Assembly (NCBI RefSeq): GCF_009834565.1
Contig: NZ_CP019428.1
Span: 372,001 to 436,000 of the forward strand
Length of the DNA: 64,000 nucleotides
Direction of reading: 5' to 3'
Source of the DNA: Pseudomonas sp. R76
GTDB lineage: Bacteria > Pseudomonadota > Gammaproteobacteria > Pseudomonadales > Pseudomonadaceae
The position numbers were made by a program, and so were the translations under genes. Shown one piece after another: positions 58,501 to 64,000 of this stretch (positions within the stretch are counted from its first letter, which is position 1; each line of letters starts with the position of its first letter). The notes under the pieces were generated by a model. That model was not told the origin of the DNA. It searched no databases and saw nothing but the letters and a program-made list of their open reading frames with translations.

Positions 58501-59094
58501 ATGGCCGAACGTAAGGCGTCCGTCGAGCGCGACACTCTGGAAACCCAGATCAAAGCCTCGATCAACCTGGATGGCACCGGAAAGGCCCGATTTAATATCG
58601 GTGTCCCTTTTCTTGAGCACATGCTGGACCAGATCGCCCGTCATGGGCTGATCGACCTGGATATCGAGTGCAAGGGCGACCTGCATATCGACGACCACCA
58701 TACGGTGGAAGACGTAGGCATCACCCTCGGCCAGGCATTTGCCAAGGCCATCGGCGACAAAAAAGGCATCCGTCGCTACGGCCACGCCTATGTCCCGCTG
58801 GACGAAGCGCTGTCGCGCGTAGTCATCGACTTCTCCGGCCGCCCAGGCCTGCAGATGCACGTGCCCTACACCCGCGCCACCGTGGGCGGCTTCGATGTCG
58901 ACCTGTTCCAGGAGTTTTTCCAGGGTTTCGTCAACCACGCACTTGTCAGCCTGCACATCGACAACCTGCGCGGCACCAACACCCACCACCAGATCGAAAC
59001 CGTGTTCAAGGCTTTCGGCCGCGCCCTGCGCATGGCCGTGGAGCTGGATGACCGCATGGCCGGGCAAATGCCCTCGACCAAGGGCGTTCTGTAA
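58501..59094 (+). CDS. hisB: HisB, imidazoleglycerol-phosphate dehydratase
   Basis: A 197-residue monofunctional IGPD of histidine biosynthesis. The paired metal-binding motifs are [10 protein letters not shown] (residues about 64-73) and the C-terminal THHQIE; the conserved [13 protein letters not shown] is also present. GGAG 6 bases upstream selects ATG 58501 over the preceding GTG. It overlaps hisH by 1 base (TAATG). Confidence 0.97.
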   Translation: MAERKASVERDTLETQIKASINLDGTGKARFNIGVPFLEHMLDQIARHGLIDLDIECKGDLHIDDHHTVEDVGITLGQAFAKAIGDKKGIRRYGHAYVPLDEALSRVVIDFSGRPGLQMHVPYTRATVGGFDVDLFQEFFQGFVNHALVSLHIDNLRGTNTHHQIETVFKAFGRALRMAVELDDRMAGQMPSTKGVL

Positions 59095-59732
59095 TGCAGA
59101 CGGTCGCGGTTATCGATTACGGCATGGGTAACCTGCACTCGGTGGCCAAGGCCCTCGAGCACGTAGGCGCCGGCAAGGTGCTGATCACCAGCGATGCCAA
59201 TGTGATTCGCGAAGCCGACCGGGTGGTATTTCCCGGCGTCGGCGCGATTCGCGATTGCATGGCCGAGATCCGCCGCCTGGGCTTTGACAGCCTGGTGCGT
59301 GAAGTCAGCCAGGACCGTCCGTTTCTCGGCATTTGCGTGGGCATGCAAGCCTTGCTCGATCGCAGTGAAGAGAACGACGGCGTCGACTGCATCGGCCTGT
59401 TCCCGGGCCAGGTGAAGTTCTTCGGCAAAGACCTGCACGAAGACGGCGAACACCTGAAAGTCCCGCACATGGGCTGGAACGAAGTGCGCCGCACCGTCGA
59501 CCACCCGCTGTGGCATGAAATCCCGGACATGGCGCGCTTCTACTTCGTGCACAGCTACTACATCGCCGCGGGTAACCCGCGCCAGGTGGTCGGTGGCGGG
59601 CACTATGGCGTCGACTTTGCCGCAGCGCTGGCCGAAGGCTCGCGGTTTGCCGTGCAGTTTCACCCGGAGAAGAGCCATACCCATGGCCTGCAATTGCTGC
59701 AGAACTTCGCCGCGTGGGATGGTCGCTGGTAA
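59094..59732 (+). CDS. hisH: HisH, glutaminase of imidazole glycerol phosphate synthase
   Basis: A 212-residue class I glutamine amidotransferase: catalytic Cys in GICVGMQ (about residue 80), His and Glu in [12 protein letters not shown]. It supplies ammonia to HisF for closure of the imidazole ring. Immediately followed by a DUF2164 gene (stop and start adjacent), then hisA and hisF. Confidence 0.97.
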   Translation: MQTVAVIDYGMGNLHSVAKALEHVGAGKVLITSDANVIREADRVVFPGVGAIRDCMAEIRRLGFDSLVREVSQDRPFLGICVGMQALLDRSEENDGVDCIGLFPGQVKFFGKDLHEDGEHLKVPHMGWNEVRRTVDHPLWHEIPDMARFYFVHSYYIAAGNPRQVVGGGHYGVDFAAALAEGSRFAVQFHPEKSHTHGLQLLQNFAAWDGRW

Positions 59733-59990
59733 ATGGCCAAGAAACCGAAGTTGCCGATCTTGAACCTCACGCCCGAGCAGGAGAGTGAGGCTACCCTCAA
59801 GATCAAGCGCTTCATGGAGGACCGCTTCGAGCTCAAGCTGGGCTCGTTCGAGGTCGCCGAGATTCTTGAGCTGTTCACCACCGAAGTGGCGCCGCACTAT
59901 TACAACAGGGCGATTTTCGACACGCAGACGCTCCTTAAAGAAAGGTTCGAAAGCATCGAAAGCGACCTGTGGTCGCTTGAGAAACCCTGA
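59733..59990 (+). CDS. DUF2164 protein
   Basis: An 85-residue protein of the DUF2164 type: LTPEQESEATLKIKRFMEDRFELKLGSFEVAEILELF and YYNRAIFDTQ are as in the family. Its start directly follows the hisH stop (TAAATG) so it is translated with the his cluster, a position conserved in Pseudomonas. The function is unknown; it may simply be co-expressed. Confidence 0.88.
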   Translation: MAKKPKLPILNLTPEQESEATLKIKRFMEDRFELKLGSFEVAEILELFTTEVAPHYYNRAIFDTQTLLKERFESIESDLWSLEKP

Positions 59991-60029
59991 TTTCCCAAGC
60001 ATTGCTGAATATCGAATAAGGTTTGCCAG

Positions 60030-60767
60030 ATGCTGATTATCCCCGCTATCGATCTCAAGGACGGCGCTTGTGTACGCCTGCGCCAAGGCCGCATGGAAGA
60101 CTCCACCGTGTTCTCCGATGACCCGGTGAGCATGGCTGCCAAATGGGTAGAAGGTGGCTGCCGTCGTCTGCATCTGGTGGACTTGAACGGTGCCTTCGAA
60201 GGCCAGCCGGTGAATGGCGAAGTAGTTACCGCCATTGCCAAGCGCTACCCGAACCTGCCGATCCAGATCGGCGGCGGTATCCGCTCCCTGGAAACCATCG
60301 AGCACTACGTCAAGGCCGGCGTCAGCTACGTGATCATCGGCACCAAGGCCGTGAAAGATCCGGCGTTCGTCGCTGAAGCCTGCCGCGCATTCCCGGGCAA
60401 GGTGATTGTCGGCCTGGACGCCAAAGACGGTTTCGTCGCCACCGACGGCTGGGCTGAAATCAGCACCGTGCAAGTGATCGACCTGGCCAAGCAGTTCGAA
60501 GCCGACGGCGTATCCGCCATCGTTTATACCGACATCGCCAAAGACGGCATGATGCAGGGCTGCAACGTACCGTTCACCGCTGCTCTGGCGGCTGCAACGA
60601 AGATTCCGGTGATCGCCTCCGGTGGCATTCACAACCTGGGCGACATTAAATCGCTGCTGGACGCCAAGGCGCCCGGCATCATCGGCGCCATCACCGGCCG
60701 CGCGATCTACGAAGGCACCCTGGACGTCGCCGAAGCCCAGGCTTACTGCGACGCCTACAACGGCTGA
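60030..60767 (+). CDS. hisA: HisA, ProFAR isomerase
   Basis: A 245-residue half-barrel-duplicated TIM barrel that isomerises ProFAR to PRFAR. The active-site Asp is in [14 protein letters not shown] (D8), the second in VGLDAKDG; phosphate-binding loops are GGGIRS and GGI. Followed by hisF after 9 bases. Confidence 0.97.
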
Positions 60768-60776
60768 GGACTGACC

Positions 60777-61547
60777 ATGGCGCTGGCCAAACGCATCATC
60801 CCTTGCCTGGACGTCGACAACGGTCGCGTGGTCAAGGGCGTCAAGTTCGAGAACATCCGTGACGCCGGCGACCCGGTGGAAATCGCCCGTCGCTACGATG
60901 AGCAAGGTGCCGACGAGATTACCTTTCTCGACATCACCGCCAGCGTCGACGGCCGCGACACCACGCTGCATACCGTCGAGCGCATGGCCAGCCAGGTGTT
61001 TATCCCGCTGACCGTGGGCGGTGGCGTGCGCACGGTGCAAGACATCCGCAACCTGCTCAACGCCGGTGCGGACAAGGTTTCGATCAACACCGCCGCCGTG
61101 TTCAACCCGGAGTTTGTCGGTGAAGCCGCGCAGCACTTCGGTTCGCAGTGCATCGTGGTCGCCATCGACGCCAAGAAAGTCTCCGGCCCGGGCGAAACCC
61201 CGCGCTGGGAGATCTTCACCCACGGCGGTCGCAAGCCGACCGGCCTGGACGCGGTGGAGTGGGCGATGAAGATGGAAGGCCTGGGCGCCGGTGAAATCCT
61301 GCTGACCAGCATGGACCAGGACGGCATGAAAAACGGCTTCGACCTGGGCGTAACCCGCGCCATCAGTGATGCGCTGGGTATTCCAGTGATCGCTTCCGGC
61401 GGTGTCGGCAACCTGCAGCACTTGGCCGACGGCGTGATCGAAGGCCATGCCAGCGCAGTGCTGGCGGCGAGTATTTTCCACTTTGGCGAATACACCGTTC
61501 CCGAGGCCAAGGCCTACATGGCGGCGCGCGGTATCGTCGTTCGCTAA
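60777..61547 (+). CDS. hisF: HisF, cyclase subunit of IGP synthase
   Basis: A 256-residue TIM barrel related to HisA. The catalytic Asp11 equivalent is in [15 protein letters not shown], the second Asp in [17 protein letters not shown] is the phosphate-binding loop. It joins ammonia from HisH with PRFAR to give IGP and AICAR. Last biosynthetic gene of the cluster. Confidence 0.97.
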   Translation: MALAKRIIPCLDVDNGRVVKGVKFENIRDAGDPVEIARRYDEQGADEITFLDITASVDGRDTTLHTVERMASQVFIPLTVGGGVRTVQDIRNLLNAGADKVSINTAAVFNPEFVGEAAQHFGSQCIVVAIDAKKVSGPGETPRWEIFTHGGRKPTGLDAVEWAMKMEGLGAGEILLTSMDQDGMKNGFDLGVTRAISDALGIPVIASGGVGNLQHLADGVIEGHASAVLAASIFHFGEYTVPEAKAYMAARGIVVR

Positions 61548-61613
61548 ACGCTGCTGGACACCATGGCAGGCGCGCGGCACTCTCTGCGCTTGCCATGGAT
61601 TCCGGTAACCTTC

Positions 61614-62369
61614 ATGTTCAAACACCTGCTGCTCGCCCTCGCCAGTACTTCCATGCTTTTGGCAGGCTCGGCCCGTGCCGAAGAGCCGTCCGACGCCTCC
61701 CTGGTGTTGCTGACGGAAAACTTCCCGCCCTACAACATGGCGAAAAACGGCAAGAACTTCGCCAAGGACGAGAACATCGAAGGCATCGCCGTCGACATCG
61801 TGCGCGAGACGTTCAAGCGTGCCGGTATTTCCTACAACCTGACCCTGCGTTTTCCTTGGGAGCGAATCTACAAACTCGCCCTGGAAAAGCCCGGTTACGG
61901 CGTATTCGTGATGGCGCGCCTGCCGGGTCGTGAAGCCTTGTTCAAATGGGTCGGTCCCATCGGCCCCGACGACTGGGTGATGCTGGCCAAGGCTGACAGC
62001 AAGATCGAACTGGCGGACCTTGAACACGCCCGTCGCTACAAGATTGGCGCCTACAAGGGCGACGCCATTGCCGAAACCCTGGAGAAGCAGGGCCTCAATC
62101 CGCTGGTGGTGTTACGCGACCAGGACAACGCGCAAAAGCTCATGGATGGCCAGATCGACCTATGGGCGACGGGTGATCCCGCCGGGCGTTACCTGGCGCG
62201 TCAGGTGGGCGTGACGGGGCTCAAGACCGTGCTGCGCTTCAACAGCGCCCAGCTCTATCTTGCGTTGAACAAAGATGTGCCGGATGAGCTGGTGGCCAAG
62301 CTGCAGGCCGCGCTGGATCAGTTGCGCAAAGACGGCGGCGTCGACGAGATCATGGCGCGCTACCTCTAA
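61614..62369 (+). CDS. Family-3 periplasmic solute-binding protein
   Basis: A 251-residue extracellular solute-binding protein. The signal peptide ends at SARAEE (about residue 22); LLTENFPPYNM and GIAVDIVRETFKRAGI match the N-terminal lobe of polar-amino-acid binding proteins, and YKIGAYKGDAIAETL the second lobe. The ATG at 61614 is chosen because only it gives a signal peptide. There is no permease or ATPase beside it, so it is an orphan; it follows hisF by 66 bp and may be co-transcribed. Ligand unknown. Confidence 0.83.
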   Translation: MFKHLLLALASTSMLLAGSARAEEPSDASLVLLTENFPPYNMAKNGKNFAKDENIEGIAVDIVRETFKRAGISYNLTLRFPWERIYKLALEKPGYGVFVMARLPGREALFKWVGPIGPDDWVMLAKADSKIELADLEHARRYKIGAYKGDAIAETLEKQGLNPLVVLRDQDNAQKLMDGQIDLWATGDPAGRYLARQVGVTGLKTVLRFNSAQLYLALNKDVPDELVAKLQAALDQLRKDGGVDEIMARYL

Positions 62370-62385
62370 ACCGACAGAAATCACG

Positions 62386-62474
62386 GTGGGAGCTGGCTTG
62401 CCTGCGATAGCGGTGGTTCAGTTGACCTATTTGTCACTGAAAGACCGCTATCGCAGGCAAGCCAGCTCCCACAC
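62386..62474. repeat. REPIN
   Basis: Inverted REP copies (core GTGGGAGCTGGCTTGCCTGCGATAGCGGT) with a 25-bp loop, between convergent genes. Confidence 0.87.
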
Positions 62475-62493
62475 TGGAATGTCGCCATCTTAT

Positions 62494-63267
62494 TTAACGG
62501 TACTGACCGTTCTTGCCATGCCCGGCCATGGCCTGGTTGCCACGCACGCTGATCATCAACTTGATATCAATCCAGTCAATGCCCTGCGCCTTGAGCTTGG
62601 GCAGCTCGCGCTCCAGCACCGCCAGGGTTTGTGGATAAGGATGGCCGATCATCACCACCGAGCCTTGCTTGTGGGCCAGCTTGATCGCGGTTTGCAGTTG
62701 CGTGGAAATGGCCGCTTCGGTGCGCTCGTCATCGAGGAATACGTCCCGCGACACATGCGCCAGGCCGATCTTCTGCGCTTCGGCAGCGGCCACGGTCTGC
62801 GCGCTGGTGCGGCTGTCGACGAAGAACTTGTTGCGCCGTTGCAGCTCGCCCATCAACCAGGCCATGGCGTCCCGTTGGGCGGTCATGCGGCTGCCCATGT
62901 GGTTGTTGATGCCGGCGGTGTAGGGCACGGCCTTGAAGGCAGCATCCAGGCGCTTGCCGAGTTCTTCGATCGGCAGGTCCGGGTGCCAGGCGAACGGCCC
63001 GGTGGCCGGGTCCATGGGCATGTGCAGGATCACGATCTTGCCGGCCTTGTGCGCTTCGCGGGCGAATTCGGCGGCGTGGGGCGTGTCCGGCATGATGGCG
63101 GTGGTTACCGGCCCAGGCAGGGCCAGTACGCGGCGATCCCGGGGCAGGTTTTGCCCAAGGTCGTCGATGATGAGGGTCAGATAGGCTTTATGCGATTCGC
63201 TGGCCGGGGTCGCGTGGGCGACCCCGGCCAGGCTGCACAGCACAGCGATGATCAGGGCAAAACGCAT
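62494..63267 (-). CDS. Divergent polysaccharide deacetylase family protein
   Basis: A 257-residue periplasmic protein. The signal peptide ends at VAHAT (about residue 20). The fold is the NodB-like deacetylase (YLTLIIDDLGQNLPRDRRVLALPGPVT; HMPMDP; NHMGSRMT; VVMIGHPYPQT) with metal-ligand Asp and His residues recognisable, as in the divergent DUF610/YibQ branch. It is next to ctpA with only one base between, as is usual in this genus, and may act on peptidoglycan or an envelope polysaccharide. Confidence 0.88.
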   Translation of the reverse strand: MRFALIIAVLCSLAGVAHATPASESHKAYLTLIIDDLGQNLPRDRRVLALPGPVTTAIMPDTPHAAEFAREAHKAGKIVILHMPMDPATGPFAWHPDLPIEELGKRLDAAFKAVPYTAGINNHMGSRMTAQRDAMAWLMGELQRRNKFFVDSRTSAQTVAAAEAQKIGLAHVSRDVFLDDERTEAAISTQLQTAIKLAHKQGSVVMIGHPYPQTLAVLERELPKLKAQGIDWIDIKLMISVRGNQAMAGHGKNGQYR

Positions 63268-63268
63268 A

Positions 63269-64000
63269 TCAACGGCTGCGCGTGATGCTCAGGCCTTTAA
63301 GCAGGCTCAACGCCTGGGCCAGTTGGTAATCGTCGTCCTGCGGCATCGGCTTGGCTTTGGCGCCGCTGCCGGTTGGCTGGTCGGCACCGCCATTGCCATT
63401 GCCCAGGTGACCTTGCAGGTCGGCCTCTTTGTAGTACTCGCTGTCGATCTCGTTGGTGATCTTGGCTTTGCGCACTTCGATGTCCGGCACGATGCCCTGG
63501 GCCTGGATCGAACGACCGTTCGGCGTGTAGTACAGCGCCGTGGTGATCTTCAGTGCGCGCTCGTTGTTCAGCGGCAACACGGTTTGTACCGAGCCTTTGC
63601 CGAAGCTGGTGGTGCCCATCAGCACGCCACGTTTCTGGTCTTGCAGGGCACCGGCGACGATTTCCGACGCCGAGGCGCTGCCGCCGTTGATCAGCACTGC
63701 CAGTGGCACGCCTTCGCTCAAGTCATTGCCGGTGGCCGAGAAGCGCAACTCGGAGTTGGCGATACGGCCCTTGGTGTAGACGATCAGGCCTTTGGTGATG
63801 AAGTGGTCGACCACTTCCACCGCCGCCTGCAGCACACCGCCTGGGTTGTTACGCAGGTCGAGCACGATGCCATTGAGTTTCTTGCCGTTGTCTTTGCGCA
63901 GCTTGGCCAGGGCCTTGGCCACTTCGTCGCCGGTCTTGACCTGGAACTGGGTGATACGGATGTAACCGTAGCCCGACTCCAGCAGCTGGCTCTTCACGCT
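63269..64000 (-). CDS. ctpA: CtpA, carboxy-terminal processing protease (partial)
   Basis: The C-terminal 242 codons of an S41 protease; the gene continues beyond the right edge. Catalytic Ser lies in LINGGSASASEIVAG and the Lys in GTTSFGKGSVQT, giving the Ser-Lys dyad. GYGYIRITQFQ and LDLRNNPGGVL belong to the same domain. It acts in the periplasm on peptidoglycan hydrolases and other proteins, with an adaptor lipoprotein. The C-terminal 60 residues are variable. Confidence 0.92.
   Translation of the reverse strand, partial: SVKSQLLESGYGYIRITQFQVKTGDEVAKALAKLRKDNGKKLNGIVLDLRNNPGGVLQAAVEVVDHFITKGLIVYTKGRIANSELRFSATGNDLSEGVPLAVLINGGSASASEIVAGALQDQKRGVLMGTTSFGKGSVQTVLPLNNERALKITTALYYTPNGRSIQAQGIVPDIEVRKAKITNEIDSEYYKEADLQGHLGNGNGGADQPTGSGAKAKPMPQDDDYQLAQALSLLKGLSITRSR

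Noticed and set aside
58866..62027. A 1053-codon open frame on the minus strand across hisB-hisF
   Set aside because: The opposite strand carries five well-recognised his-region genes; the long antisense frame is a codon-bias artefact.

Overview
The window is chromosomal DNA of a fluorescent-group Pseudomonas. The evidence is the GC-rich coding style, the REP/REPIN repeats of the GTGGGAGCGGGCTTGC type scattered between genes, an OprD-family porin, dctB/dctD, agmatine deiminase, DUF2790 and the yggX-mutY-asmA and hisBHAF orders typical of the genus. Most of it is ordinary housekeeping and nutrient-uptake DNA.

Left part (1-26 kb): an FdhF/YdeP-type molybdo-oxidoreductase with fdhD and a divergently placed-looking LysR regulator on the same strand; a BON-LysM protein; yrfG, nudE and cysQ nucleotide-housecleaning genes; a thioesterase; the dctB-dctD two-component system; an isolated rfbB; a 967-residue kinase/aminotransferase fusion beside aguA; a Fur-boxed TonB-dependent receptor; a porin preceded by a short terminated leader RNA; a tautomerase followed by a deletion scar of a DsbA-family gene; an SDR without its catalytic tyrosine; and a three-gene envelope operon (CHASE2 protein, small periplasmic protein, M48 lipoprotein protease). 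tRNA-Thr follows.

Middle (26-40.5 kb): a DUF2790 protein, two tandem BcsQ/MinD-like ATPases without any cellulose synthase genes, a basic-amino-acid ABC transporter operon with a methyltransferase behind it, a GabP-like permease with a sigma-54-type promoter, a solitary antitoxin with only the last codons of its toxin left, an ACR3/BASS transporter, a GT39-type glycosyltransferase and a lipoprotein.

40.6-52.6 kb is an integrated mobile element of 11.93 kb at tRNA-Phe. It is bounded by a 51-bp perfect direct repeat of the tRNA 3' part, carries an Rci/phage-type integrase next to the intact tRNA, and is clearly more AT-rich than its surroundings. Its content is unusual: only two recognisable conjugation genes of the IncI/Dot-Icm type are present, pilV (tip adhesin, with one shufflon-like sfx site) and traY/dotA, plus a set of six 19-bp iterons next to an AT-rich tract, a second tyrosine recombinase, and a cargo of a Sce7726-like PD-(D/E)XK protein, a beta-family protein and a membrane/coiled-coil protein lying between 46-bp inverted repeats. 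I infer an SGI1-like mobilizable parasite of an I-type conjugative plasmid that swaps in its own recipient-recognition and exclusion-target subunits and carries a candidate anti-phage module. That is the most interesting part of the window.

Right part (52.6-64 kb): tRNA-Phe, yggX-mutY-asmA operon, an oxalate/formate-family MFS transporter, the hisB-hisH-DUF2164-hisA-hisF cluster followed by a periplasmic solute-binding protein, and a divergent polysaccharide deacetylase with the C-terminal part of the carboxy-terminal protease gene ctpA, which runs off the right edge.
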